Origin: Lederbergia galactosidilytica
Lineage (GTDB): Bacteria > Bacillota > Bacilli > Bacillales > Bacillaceae_C
DNA: 33,363 bases
NCBI RefSeq assembly: GCF_017873565.1
Contig: NZ_JAGGKH010000032.1
Span: forward strand, 1-33,363
Reading direction: 5' to 3'
A program made the position numbers and the translations under genes. Below, piece after piece: positions 1 to 8,972 of this stretch. Numbering within the stretch: the stretch's first letter is position 1; each line of letters opens with the position of its first letter. The notes below the pieces were generated by a model. It was not told the DNA's origin. It worked only from the letters and a program-made list of their open reading frames with translations, and made no database searches.

Positions 1-298
1 AAACTATAGTAATAGCCGTTCACTCTTTGAAAAAACATAAGAATAACAGCTATTTGTCATGCGTACCGAAAAAGGTACGTTTATTTTTATATTTCAGGCT
101 TACGATATAGAAACGACTAGGGCAACCTATACTCACGTTATCAACAAAAAAATGCCTCCGAAAAAGTCGAGGGACTTTATGGAGACATTCTCAAAAAAGT
201 TACGGTTTGAACTTAATGTGATATTTCTGGGATATTTTCATCACACACATATTAAGCAACTTATAAACCTCGTTAACACTACGTTTATAGGTAGATGA
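1..298. other. intergenic region downstream of groEL
   Basis: No convincing gene is seen. A 79-codon plus-strand open frame exists but has no clear ribosome site, no recognisable domain and unremarkable composition. The only structure noted is a small hairpin near 63-80, annotated separately. No strong terminator for groEL is apparent immediately after its stop. Confidence 0.5.
63..92 (+). terminator. possible rho-independent terminator
   Basis: A GCGTACC stem with partner GGTACG and loop GAAAAA is followed by a T-rich tract on the plus strand. It would end a plus-strand transcript entering from outside the window, or serve weakly for groEL on the other strand. Confidence 0.3.
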
Positions 299-1945
<1,647 letters not shown>

Positions 1946-1964
1946 CTATTAGATTAAATATTCA

Positions 1965-2249
1965 TTAACCAACGATTGCTAATATGTCAGATTCACGTAG
2001 AATCAAGTATTCTGTTCCTTGGTATTTCACTTCTGTTCCAGCATATTTAGAGAAAATAATGCGATCACCTTCAGAGACTTCAAGAGCAACTTGCTCACCG
2101 CTATCTAGTACTCGACCTGAACCAACCGCAACGATTTTCCCTTCTTGTGGCTTTTCCTTTGCTGTTTCCGGAAGGACGATACCGCTTGCTGTTTTTTCTT
2201 CCGACTCTACTAGTTCAATAATAACGCGATCACCTAATGGTTTTAACAA
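1965..2249 (-). CDS. groES: 10-kDa co-chaperonin GroES
   Basis: This is the heptameric lid of the GroEL folding chamber. The sequence [14 protein letters not shown] at the start, the mobile-loop region [18 protein letters not shown] and the C-terminal [14 protein letters not shown] are typical. The start is taken at the TTG at 2249-2247, giving MLKPLGDRV and 94 residues, because AAGGAGG lies nine bases upstream. An in-frame TTG three codons earlier overlaps that ribosome site and is unlikely to be used. First gene of the groES-groEL operon. Confidence 0.98.
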   Translation of the reverse strand: MLKPLGDRVIIELVESEEKTASGIVLPETAKEKPQEGKIVAVGSGRVLDSGEQVALEVSEGDRIIFSKYAGTEVKYQGTEYLILRESDILAIVG

Positions 2250-2295
2250 GTGAAACAACCTCCTTAAGTAAGTATGTAGATTATTATATTTATTG

Positions 2296-2322
2296 TTAGC
2301 ACTCTACCTTATCGAGTGCTAA
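2296..2322 (-). promoter_or_regulatory. CIRCE operator (HrcA site)
   Basis: A perfect TTAGCACTC-N9-GAGTGCTAA inverted repeat lies between the promoter and groES. This is the canonical HrcA-binding operator of class I heat-shock operons, so groES-groEL is predicted to be repressed by HrcA and released on heat or protein-folding stress. Confidence 0.97.
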
Positions 2323-2332
2323 CACAGTTATT

Positions 2333-2361
2333 ATCATAATGAATTCAGATATATTTTGCAA
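2333..2361 (-). promoter_or_regulatory. SigA promoter of groES-groEL
   Basis: On the minus strand, TTGCAA (2361-2356) and TATGAT (2338-2333) are separated by exactly 17 bases. The -10 lies just upstream of the CIRCE element, the arrangement expected for a SigA promoter blocked by HrcA. Confidence 0.85.
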
Positions 2362-2692
2362 GTCCTAAGCTTTCTTTTTCTGAAAAAATCTTTCCCCACC
2401 TATCTACATAAACTGTCAAAAGGTTCCAACTCTAAGATTACCCTTCTTTTCCATCTTTTAATACAAATAAAAATATGTAGCTCTCGTTTTATCTAATTTT
2501 ACGAAAGTCATTTGAATTGAATGGCGCTTCGTTTATTAGTAAAATATAAGTTACGTCTTATAACATACAGAACGACCACTCATACTCATCACTTTCTCAC
2601 ATAAGGGTTATAATAGAGTGGTATTAGTGTTAGAAGAATTTTTTATTGTCACATGCTGGTTCTATCTGAATCATAGAGAAGGGACTTTTTAT
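2362..2692. other. divergent intergenic region groES / ydiL
   Basis: This AT-rich spacer between the minus-strand chaperonin operon and the plus-strand ydiL-ydiK pair holds no gene that I can support. The only signals seen are a TATAAT hexamer near 2609 and the ribosome site of ydiL. Confidence 0.5.
2609..2614 (+). promoter_or_regulatory. candidate -10 box for ydiL-ydiK
   Basis: A perfect TATAAT sits about 80 bases upstream of the chosen ydiL start. No good TTGACA-like -35 is seen 16-18 bases upstream, so this is a weak call. Confidence 0.35.
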
Positions 2693-3427
2693 ATGAATAA
2701 AAAATACATATATGTTGTCATTGCTTTCTTAGCAATGCACTTATCCGCCTTTATCGGGGTTCCTCTATTATTCTTTTTAGGTGTTCTCGCCTTTGAAGTT
2801 CCCCAAGATACGATGATGATTTGGTCTACAAGTATTTGGACAGTGCTAAGTTTTATACTGGGATTGGTTGTGATTCTCCTTATTCTAAGAAAGGCTGAGC
2901 CTTCTACGAAAGTAGAGCGTGCTACTCCCCTTCCATTAAGCCTCTCGATTCTTTGGGGAATTGGCGGTGTCTTTATTGCACTGTTTGCGCAAGTTGCCGC
3001 AGTCGGAATTGAGTATCTTATCGGTATTGACCCTGGGTCAGAGAATACACAACAGATTATGGAAATGATTGAGAAAATGCCGATTGTCATCATCGCGAGT
3101 TCCTTAATCGGACCTATCCTTGAGGAAATTGTTTTTCGTAAAGTCATTTTCGGATCTTTATATAATCGATTCCCTTTCTGGGCAGCGGCACTCATTAGTT
3201 CACTTGCCTTTTCGATTGCCCATATAGAACCGACACATTTAATTTTATACGCGGCAATGGGTTTCACTTTTTCCTTCTTATATGTCAAGACAAAGAGAAT
3301 TATTGTCCCGATTATTTCTCATATGCTTATGAACACATTTGTGACTATTAATACATTTTTGCTTGACCCGGAAGATCTAAATAAAGTTCCCGAGCAAGTG
3401 CAAGCGTGGATTGGAGGGATCTTTTAA
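2693..3427 (+). CDS. ydiL: CPBP-family intramembrane metalloprotease (YdiL-like)
   Basis: This is a multi-pass membrane protein of the CPBP (CAAX protease and bacteriocin-processing, Abi) family. The three signature motifs are visible: EEIVFR (EExxxR), FSIAHIEPTH (FxxxH) and HMLMN (HxxxN), embedded in hydrophobic helices. The start at the ATG giving MNKKYIYVV follows GAAGGG and gives 244 residues; an upstream in-frame extension of 25 codons lacks support. Its position next to groES and ahead of ydiK matches B. subtilis ydiL. The natural substrate is unknown. Confidence 0.92.
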   Translation: MNKKYIYVVIAFLAMHLSAFIGVPLLFFLGVLAFEVPQDTMMIWSTSIWTVLSFILGLVVILLILRKAEPSTKVERATPLPLSLSILWGIGGVFIALFAQVAAVGIEYLIGIDPGSENTQQIMEMIEKMPIVIIASSLIGPILEEIVFRKVIFGSLYNRFPFWAAALISSLAFSIAHIEPTHLILYAAMGFTFSFLYVKTKRIIVPIISHMLMNTFVTINTFLLDPEDLNKVPEQVQAWIGGIF

Positions 3428-3621
3428 TGCGATCACCATTTTTCTCGGGTTTGATCTATATCGCACTAGGCAGTACCTTTACCGTTTTTGCCATCCAACA
3501 AGTGATTAGCAGTGATTGGGGCTTTTTTGTCTATGTTCTATTGATTTTTGCGACCTTTGATTTTGGAGCAGGCTTCCGATTAATCGGACTTCATTTTCGG
3601 ATAAAAAAGAAAAACAAATAA
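3427..3621 (+). CDS. ydiK: small membrane protein YdiK (DUF4305-type)
   Basis: This 64-residue protein has two predicted transmembrane helices, roughly residues 6-25 and 31-52, and a basic tail ending in KKKNK. Its ATG overlaps the ydiL stop (TAATG), and GGAGGG lies upstream inside ydiL, so the two are translationally coupled. Size, position and hydrophobic pattern match B. subtilis YdiK. Function is unknown; coupling suggests it works with or near the CPBP protease. Confidence 0.85.
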   Translation: MRSPFFSGLIYIALGSTFTVFAIQQVISSDWGFFVYVLLIFATFDFGAGFRLIGLHFRIKKKNK

Positions 3622-3660
3622 AAAAACAGGGTCACTTCAAATGAGGTGACCCTGTTTTTT
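3621..3660. terminator. bidirectional rho-independent terminator
   Basis: A 12-base stem, CAGGGTCACTTC with GAGGTGACCCTG (one G-T pair), is flanked by an A run on one side and a T run on the other. It can end both the ydiL-ydiK transcript and the convergent tatA-tatC transcript. Confidence 0.92.
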
Positions 3661-3678
3661 GGGAATAGCTTTTACTCT

Positions 3679-4428
3679 TTATTCCTCCTGTTCTGCTCTT
3701 TGCTTCGCTTTCTGCGCTTTTTTATAACCGATCTTGGAAATCCACACACTTATTTCATAAAGAATAAGTAATGGTACGGTTACCATCATATGAGATAACA
3801 CATCTGGCGGTGTAATAAAGGCAGCTATAACTAATAGAACAAAATAGGCGTATTTACGAATTTTCGTTAAATACTCGGGCGTAATAATCCCTAGTCTTGT
3901 TAAGAATAAGAGCAAGACAGGCAATTGGAAAAGCAATCCAAATGGAATGGTAATTTGAAATAGAAATTGAAAATATTCATTGATTCCTATCGTTGTTTCA
4001 ATCCCCATACTCCCCGAAAGATTCAACATAAACCGAATAACAAACGGAAATAAGATAAAATAAGAAAAAGAAATCCCTGCCAAAAATAATAGAACAGAAA
4101 CTGGTATATAGCTCAGGGTAGCTCTTCTTTCCCTGGCTAATAAACCGGGACTAATAAACGCCCAAAGTTGATATAAAATCACAGGCGAAGTGAGAAGGAT
4201 CCCAATTAAAAAGGTTGTTTGCATATATACCTTAAATGGATCTGTTGGTTTAAAAGCGTTCATCACTAATTCTTGAACAGCGCTCGCTTCCTGTAGGTAA
4301 CGGATCAATGGCTGTGAAAGAAAAAAGCCAATGATTGAAGCCAATACGAAGAAAACGACGATGATCATCAGCCGTTTTCTTAATTCCTCTATATGCTCGA
4401 GAATGCTCATATTATCATTCTGATTCAT
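3679..4428 (-). CDS. tatC: Sec-independent translocase TatC (TatCy-like)
   Basis: TatC is the twin-arginine signal-peptide receptor of the Tat export pathway. The sequence has the N-terminal motif SILEHIEELRKRL, six hydrophobic helices, the conserved FKPTDPFKVYMQ loop and a charged C-terminal tail rich in K, Q and E. The length of about 249 residues is typical. The start is given at the ATG; an adjacent upstream GTG (4431-4429) is equally possible. It follows tatA by about 17 bases, forming a minimal two-gene TatAyCy-type system. Folded cofactor-bearing proteins are the usual cargo. Confidence 0.96.
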   Translation of the reverse strand: MNQNDNMSILEHIEELRKRLMIIVVFFVLASIIGFFLSQPLIRYLQEASAVQELVMNAFKPTDPFKVYMQTTFLIGILLTSPVILYQLWAFISPGLLARERRATLSYIPVSVLLFLAGISFSYFILFPFVIRFMLNLSGSMGIETTIGINEYFQFLFQITIPFGLLFQLPVLLLFLTRLGIITPEYLTKIRKYAYFVLLVIAAFITPPDVLSHMMVTVPLLILYEISVWISKIGYKKAQKAKQRAEQEE

Positions 4429-4445
4429 CACAATTTTTCATCCCA

Positions 4446-4622
4446 TCAACGGTCGGCGTCTTTCTTGTCCTTGTCCTCTTCATCTGCTAGACCCTTTGTA
4501 GCGTTTTTAAATTCACGCAAAGTATTACCTGCTGCCTTTCCAAGCTCTGGTAATTTTTTCGGGCCAAATATTAAGACTGCAACAAATGCGATAATGAGTA
4601 AACTTCCCCATCCTGCACCCAT
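4446..4622 (-). CDS. tatA: Sec-independent translocase subunit TatA (TatAy-like)
   Basis: This 58-residue pore-forming Tat subunit has one N-terminal transmembrane helix (about residues 6-20), the hinge motif FGPKKLPELGKA, an amphipathic helix and an acidic/basic tail (DEEDKDKKDADR). The ATG giving MGAGWGSLL is chosen because AGGAGGT lies eight bases upstream and the length then matches B. subtilis TatAy; an 11-codon upstream extension would overlap the ribosome site. It is followed closely by tatC in the same operon. Confidence 0.95.
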   Translation of the reverse strand: MGAGWGSLLIIAFVAVLIFGPKKLPELGKAAGNTLREFKNATKGLADEEDKDKKDADR

Positions 4623-4631
4623 TTGCGCCCA

Positions 4632-4819
4632 CCTCCTTTTATAGTGCATGTTCAAAAATGAGAATAAAAAGCAACAAAAAGTTCAAAGGAGCCTAACTTC
4701 GTCCACAAGGAAAGAATCATTGCGACCGCAACACGTACCTTTTCCAGATGCGGAGAAGCCAGCCTGCTAAGAAATTCATATTGGCATTTTTACTGGACTT
4801 TTTGAACATCCTCTTATAG
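4632..4819. repeat. MITE-like intergenic repeat
   Basis: A non-coding segment of about 188 bases is bounded by imperfect inverted ends, TATAGTGCATGTTCAAAAA and, inverted, TTTTTGAACATCCTCTTATAG. The ends and parts of the interior resemble a short dispersed repeat that I recall from Bacillus intergenic regions. It has no open reading frame and sits between tatA and rex. The repeat-family assignment rests on memory; the terminal inverted repeat is directly visible. Confidence 0.55.
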
Positions 4820-4846
4820 TAATCATTTTAGCCGATTTAACAAAAT

Positions 4847-5527
4847 TTATCTATCCTCTGACTCTTCTTCTTGTGAATTTTCCGTGTCCGGATTTGGATA
4901 ATTTTTCAGGAAGTAAATGAGCGACTGTAATTCTACAGCAAGATCGATATGATGAACACGAATAGATGGTGGAACCGTCAATCTTGCTGGGGTAAAGTTC
5001 AAAATCCCTTTTACGGTCGTTTTAGTCAATCGATCTGTTACTTGTTGGGCTACTTGAGAAGGAACGGTTAATATAATCGCACTTACAGCTTCCTTATTTA
5101 ATCGGTCTTCAAGCTCAGTTAAATCATAAACAGGCACATCACTAATGGTTGTACCAATTTTCTCGGGATCAACCTCAAAGGCCATGGCAATTTTGGTATT
5201 ATTATTTTTTAAAAAGTTATAATTCAAAAAGGCGGTACCTAGATTTCCCACACCTACTAGAGCGACCTTAGTTAACTCATCTTGATCTAAGGTTTTTGCG
5301 AAGAAATTTAATAAATAGTTGACATTATACCCATACCCTTTTTTTCCAAGCGCACCAAAATAAGAAAAGTCCCGGCGAATAGTAGCCGAATCTACTTTCA
5401 CGGCTTCACTTAACTGCGCCGAGGAAACACGCTGTTTTCCTGATGCATGCAAATTTTTAATAAAACGATAATAAAGTGGCAAACGTTTAGCCGTCGCCTG
5501 AGGAATTTTCATTGATTCATCGTTCAT
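4847..5527 (-). CDS. rex: redox-sensing transcriptional repressor Rex
   Basis: This DNA-binding repressor senses the NADH/NAD+ ratio and controls fermentative and respiratory genes. Residues 1-80 form the winged-helix domain, with recognition segment RRDFSYFG near 51-58. A Rossmann NAD(H)-binding domain begins with VGVGNLG near 91-97. The C-terminal segment ending in [13 protein letters not shown] is the domain-swapped helix of the family. AAGGAGGG precedes the ATG at good spacing. The length of 226 residues is slightly longer than average because of an acidic tail. Order rex-moaC matches B. subtilis ydiH-ydiG. Confidence 0.97.
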   Translation of the reverse strand: MNDESMKIPQATAKRLPLYYRFIKNLHASGKQRVSSAQLSEAVKVDSATIRRDFSYFGALGKKGYGYNVNYLLNFFAKTLDQDELTKVALVGVGNLGTAFLNYNFLKNNNTKIAMAFEVDPEKIGTTISDVPVYDLTELEDRLNKEAVSAIILTVPSQVAQQVTDRLTKTTVKGILNFTPARLTVPPSIRVHHIDLAVELQSLIYFLKNYPNPDTENSQEEESEDR

Positions 5528-5863
5528 GGTTCACCCTCCTTATAGGAAATGCAGAAAAATCTGCCCATTAATTAACTTAAGAATGTAACGTTCTCTGATG
5601 AGAAAAGGTAAAATAGTAAAAAATAAGCCAGTACTAGCTTATCGCAAAGAGAAAACATCATTCGCTAGGTGCTGAAGCTAAACAAGGAATGCGGGAGCAT
5701 CTTGGGGTTTTTAGTAGAACAGCTAATGTCACTACTTCCTACAGAGACGCCGTTCTGACCCGCATCTTGCGGGCCCTGACAAGTACATGTTCCTAGTAAA
5801 AGTTGGCTTTAGACTTTTACTAGCAGATTGTTTTTACCGCGATAAACTGAGAATCTTCTCCAG
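5528..5863. other. intergenic region rex / moaC
   Basis: No protein gene is seen. On the minus strand this region carries a structured stretch, annotated at 5690-5825, that resembles an IS200/IS605-type 3' end, then an AT-rich leader running into the rex ribosome site. Confidence 0.5.
5690..5825 (-). ncRNA. omega-RNA-like / IS200-IS605 right-end relic
   Basis: Read on the minus strand, the segment contains in order an 11-bp hairpin (CTAGTAAAAGT with ACTTTTACTAG), a CCCGCA-AGA-TGCGGG hairpin, a third stem (GTAGGAA with TTCTAC), and the tail AAAAACCCCAAG. The order of motifs GTCTC, TAGGAAG, TTCTA and AACCCC is reminiscent of the 3' ends of IS1341/IS605-type tnpB elements, which encode the omega-RNA scaffold. 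No tnpB is present, so this would be a decayed or orphan element. The assignment is from pattern memory and needs a covariance-model search. Confidence 0.35.
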
Positions 5864-6346
5864 CTATCTTCTATAGTCGTGCCCTGAAGTTCCACCTGTT
5901 TTTTCAACTAGGTAAGTTTTTCCTATAATCAAGCCTTTATCTACAGCTTTACACATATCATACACGGTAAGTGCCGCTACTGAAGCCGCTGTCAGTGCCT
6001 CCATCTCTACCCCTGTATGGCCTTTTGTTTTTACTGTAGATTGAATATTTAAAATCCATTTATCTTCTTCTTGTAACCAGTTAAAAGAAAGGTCAATGCC
6101 TTTTAGAGGGATTGGATGGCACATTGGAATAATATCCCATGTTTTTTTAGCGGCCATTATTCCCGCCACTTGTGCAACTGCAAGGACATCCCCTTTTTTC
6201 ATTTGATTATTTGTAATCTGCTCATAGAGTTGTTGACTTACTTCAATACTTGAATGGGCTATTGCTGTACGAGTGGTCTCAGGTTTTTCACTAACATCCA
6301 CCATCTTTGCTCTGCCCTCTTCATTTAAATGTGTTAATTTTTTCAC
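5864..6346 (-). CDS. moaC: cyclic pyranopterin monophosphate synthase MoaC
   Basis: MoaC converts the MoaA product, 3',8-cyclo-7,8-dihydro-GTP, to cyclic pyranopterin monophosphate in molybdenum-cofactor synthesis. Motifs include [39 protein letters not shown] with the conserved [13 protein letters not shown] and YDMCKA, and the C-terminal KTGGTSG. The start is the GTG giving [11 protein letters not shown] (160 residues), placed just after AGAGGTGG. An upstream in-frame extension of 25 codons has no family counterpart. No other moa genes are nearby. It is divergent from ydiF, as in B. subtilis. Confidence 0.97.
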   Translation of the reverse strand: MKKLTHLNEEGRAKMVDVSEKPETTRTAIAHSSIEVSQQLYEQITNNQMKKGDVLAVAQVAGIMAAKKTWDIIPMCHPIPLKGIDLSFNWLQEEDKWILNIQSTVKTKGHTGVEMEALTAASVAALTVYDMCKAVDKGLIIGKTYLVEKTGGTSGHDYRR

Positions 6347-6621
6347 GCAGTCCACCTCTGTACTATCATACACTATTTTCTTCAAACTGTCTTTTTCTAT
6401 TTCTTGATAGGAAAAGCGCAAGGCGTCCGTCTATCGGCGACAAGCAAATGTTACTATACCTAGAAAGGATGCAATTTCCCTTAATAGATTCAGGGTTATT
6501 TGACCTCCGGCCGATGACGCCCGGGACTAGATCTAGCATAAGCCAATTTCTATACTTTTTTATCTTGCTAGCAAACATTGCTCCATCCCTATTCATTATT
6601 GTAAACTATTTATAGGAGTGA

Positions 6622-8559
6622 ATGATGATGATGTTATTGCAGTTACAACAAATTACTAAATATTTTGGTGCAGAACGCATATTATCGGAGATAAAATTAG
6701 AAGTAAAAACACGGGATCGTGTAGCACTTGTTGGTCGTAATGGTGCAGGTAAATCTACTCTTTTAAAAATTATTGCTGGGCAGCTCTCCTATGATTCTGG
6801 ACAAATTGTCCGCCCCAAAGGGGTTACGATTGGTTATTTGGCGCAAAACACCGGATTAGAATCTAGTAGAGTCATTTGGGACGAAATGCTAACGGTGTTC
6901 GCAGGAGTTCAAAAAATGGAAAAAGAAATTCGCCAACTGGAATTAAAGATGGCAGATCCAAGCCACTATGAGAATGCCGAACTTGCCGAATCAATTTTTC
7001 ATGAATATGATCTCTTACAAGAAAAGTTTAAAGCTGCTGGTGGATATCAATATGAATCAGATATTCGCTCAGTTTTACATGGCATGCGCTATTATGAGCA
7101 GGATTATCAAACGAAAATATCGACATTAAGTGGCGGACAGAAAACGAGATTAGCTTTAGCCAAGCTTTTACTTACGAAACCAGATATTTTAATATTAGAT
7201 GAGCCAACGAATCATTTGGATATTGAGACTCTTTCTTGGCTAGAACAGTATTTACAAAGCTATGAAGGTGCAATATTAATTGTTTCCCATGACCGCTATT
7301 TTCTTGATAAAGTCGTTGACCAAGTATACGAGCTATCAAGAAATGAAATGACTAAATATCATGGCAACTACAGTCAATATTTAATGAAGAAGGCAGAAAT
7401 CTATGAGCGTGATTTAAAACGATTTGAAAAACAACAAGATGAAATCGCGAAAATGCAAGATTTTATTCAACGTAATTTAGCGAGAGCCTCGACAACAAAA
7501 AGAGCGCAAAGCCGGCGAAAGCAATTAGAAAAAATGCAGGTTCTCGATCGCCCTAGCGGTGGAGAGCAATCAGCGACTTTCCACTTTGATATTGAACGAC
7601 AAAGTGGCAATGATGTAATGAAAATAAAAGAAGCGATAATTGGATACAATGGACAAGCATTAGCAAAGAATATTGATTTTAATATGGAGCGTAAAGATAG
7701 CATCGCCTTAGTTGGACCAAACGGTGTCGGCAAATCCACTTTATTAAAAACGCTTATTAAGAAACTTCCTCTTCTTTCAGGACAGGTTGATTATGGCACG
7801 AATGTCACGATTAGTTACTATGACCAAGAGCAAGCTGAATTATCATCCAATAAGACTGTACTCCAGGAGTTATGGGATCATTACCCAGTAAAAGAAGAAA
7901 AGGAAATTCGAACCGTGCTTGGGAATTTTCTATTTAGTGGGGATGATGTGCAAAAAATCGTTTCTACTTTAAGTGGAGGAGAGAAAGCTCGGCTTGCACT
8001 TGCCATCCTGATGCTTGAAAAGGGGAACGTGCTTATTTTGGATGAGCCCACCAATCATCTCGATTTAGATAGCAAAGAAGTACTAGAAAATGCGCTTGTG
8101 GATTATCCCGGCACTTTACTATTTGTCTCCCATGACCGTTATTTTATTAACCGCATTGCCACAAAGGTAATTGAGTTATCCACAGATGGCACAACAGAAT
8201 ATTTAGGTGACTATGATTATTATGTGGATAAAAAGCAAGAAATGATAGAATTAGCGGAATTGGCAGAAAAAGACCGTTCAGAAATGTTACCAAAAGACAC
8301 GGCTAAAAAACGGTCTTTTCAAGAAGAAAAGGAATTGAAAAAGCTTGAGAGGCAAAGAAAAAGAAGAATAGAAGAAATTGAACAACAATTGCATGAAAAA
8401 GAAGAAAAAGTAGCTGAGCTTGAAGAGGAATTATGCCTGCCCAATGTATTCGAAGACCATGAAAAAGTCCTGGAAATCAATGAACAAATGGAAGCCTTGA
8501 AGAATGAAATTGAGCAATTATTAGAAGAGTGGACAGAATTAGCTGAACTTCTACAATAA
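6622..8559 (+). CDS. ydiF: ABC-F family ATPase YdiF
   Basis: This is a soluble protein with two ABC ATPase domains and no membrane segment, the ABC-F type that acts at the ribosome. Domain 1 has Walker A GRNGAGKST (38-46), signature LSGGQKTRLA and Walker B ILDEPTNHLD. A charged inter-domain linker follows. Domain 2 has GPNGVGKST, LSGGEKARLA and ILDEPTNHLD. The last 90 residues form a Glu/Lys-rich coiled coil. Four ATG codons lie in tandem (6622, 6625, 6628, 6631) after TAGGAG; those at 6625 or 6628 have the better spacing. Its exact translational role is not known. Confidence 0.95.
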   Translation: MMMMLLQLQQITKYFGAERILSEIKLEVKTRDRVALVGRNGAGKSTLLKIIAGQLSYDSGQIVRPKGVTIGYLAQNTGLESSRVIWDEMLTVFAGVQKMEKEIRQLELKMADPSHYENAELAESIFHEYDLLQEKFKAAGGYQYESDIRSVLHGMRYYEQDYQTKISTLSGGQKTRLALAKLLLTKPDILILDEPTNHLDIETLSWLEQYLQSYEGAILIVSHDRYFLDKVVDQVYELSRNEMTKYHGNYSQYLMKKAEIYERDLKRFEKQQDEIAKMQDFIQRNLARASTTKRAQSRRKQLEKMQVLDRPSGGEQSATFHFDIERQSGNDVMKIKEAIIGYNGQALAKNIDFNMERKDSIALVGPNGVGKSTLLKTLIKKLPLLSGQVDYGTNVTISYYDQEQAELSSNKTVLQELWDHYPVKEEKEIRTVLGNFLFSGDDVQKIVSTLSGGEKARLALAILMLEKGNVLILDEPTNHLDLDSKEVLENALVDYPGTLLFVSHDRYFINRIATKVIELSTDGTTEYLGDYDYYVDKKQEMIELAELAEKDRSEMLPKDTAKKRSFQEEKELKKLERQRKRRIEEIEQQLHEKEEKVAELEEELCLPNVFEDHEKVLEINEQMEALKNEIEQLLEEWTELAELLQ

Positions 8560-8584
8560 CTTAAATAATTTAAACCAAAAAACT

Positions 8585-8653
8585 AGCAAGCATGATCCCG
8601 TTTAAACATACCCTTTACAGGGTATATGTTAATTAGGAATGTGCTTGCTTTTT
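8585..8653 (+). terminator. long imperfect hairpin terminator after ydiF
   Basis: Outer arms AGCAAGCA and TGCTTGCT and inner arms such as ATACCC and GGGTAT make a long interrupted hairpin ending in a T tract. It starts about 25 bases after the ydiF stop, so it is the likely ydiF terminator, although its arms are longer than usual. Confidence 0.6.
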
Positions 8654-8725
8654 AATTGTGGGATAGGCTTCTACACGAGACAAATGGATGCAACACTCTC
8701 CCTTTCTAACTATTAAATGAAAAAG

Positions 8726-8890
8726 TTACCCACAGAGTTATGCACACTATCAACATTTATTTCTAGCCGTTTTTCAAAGTTTTGCACATTATCCACAAAA
8801 CTGTAGAGATTTATCCACTAATCTGATTTAAACCTATTATAATGCGATTTTCTTATCCTCGTAGAAACATTATCCACATTTTTATCCACA
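8726..8890 (+). promoter_or_regulatory. DnaA-box cluster
   Basis: Three perfect TTATCCACA boxes (8789, 8870, 8882) are all in the same orientation. Close variants are TTACCCACA (8726), TTATGCACA (8738), TTTTGCACA (8780) and TTATCCACT (8811). Two pairs are 12 bases apart and one pair is directly adjacent. There is no dnaA or dnaN nearby, so this is not oriC. It looks like an oriC-external DnaA-binding cluster of the kind described in B. subtilis, where I recall one in the gcp(tsaD)-ydiF intergenic region. Confidence 0.8.
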
Positions 8891-8972
8891 GGAAAAAGTT
8901 ATATGAATTTAGAATGTATACGTTCATATACACATCGTGCTTTAAAGCAAGAGTAAACGTGTATTTCTGCTT

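Larger units (their letters stand above)
8560..8972. other. intergenic region ydiF / GH16 gene
   Basis: This 413-base convergent spacer holds the ydiF terminator-like hairpin (8585-8653) and then a dense run of DnaA boxes (8726-8890). It has no gene. The last 80 bases are AT-rich with short inverted repeats. Confidence 0.7.

Noticed and set aside
59-298. 79-codon plus-strand open frame downstream of groEL
   Set aside because: No ribosome site, no domain, low-complexity composition, and it contains a terminator-like hairpin at its start.
6307-6615. Overlapping plus- and minus-strand open frames in the moaC-ydiF gap
   Set aside because: Both overlap the moaC start region, lack ribosome sites and resemble no protein; the gap (6347-6621) shows no clear feature.
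8726-8890. Chromosomal origin (oriC)
   Set aside because: DnaA boxes are present but there is no dnaA, dnaN, rpmH or clear AT-rich unwinding element next to them; better read as an oriC-external cluster.
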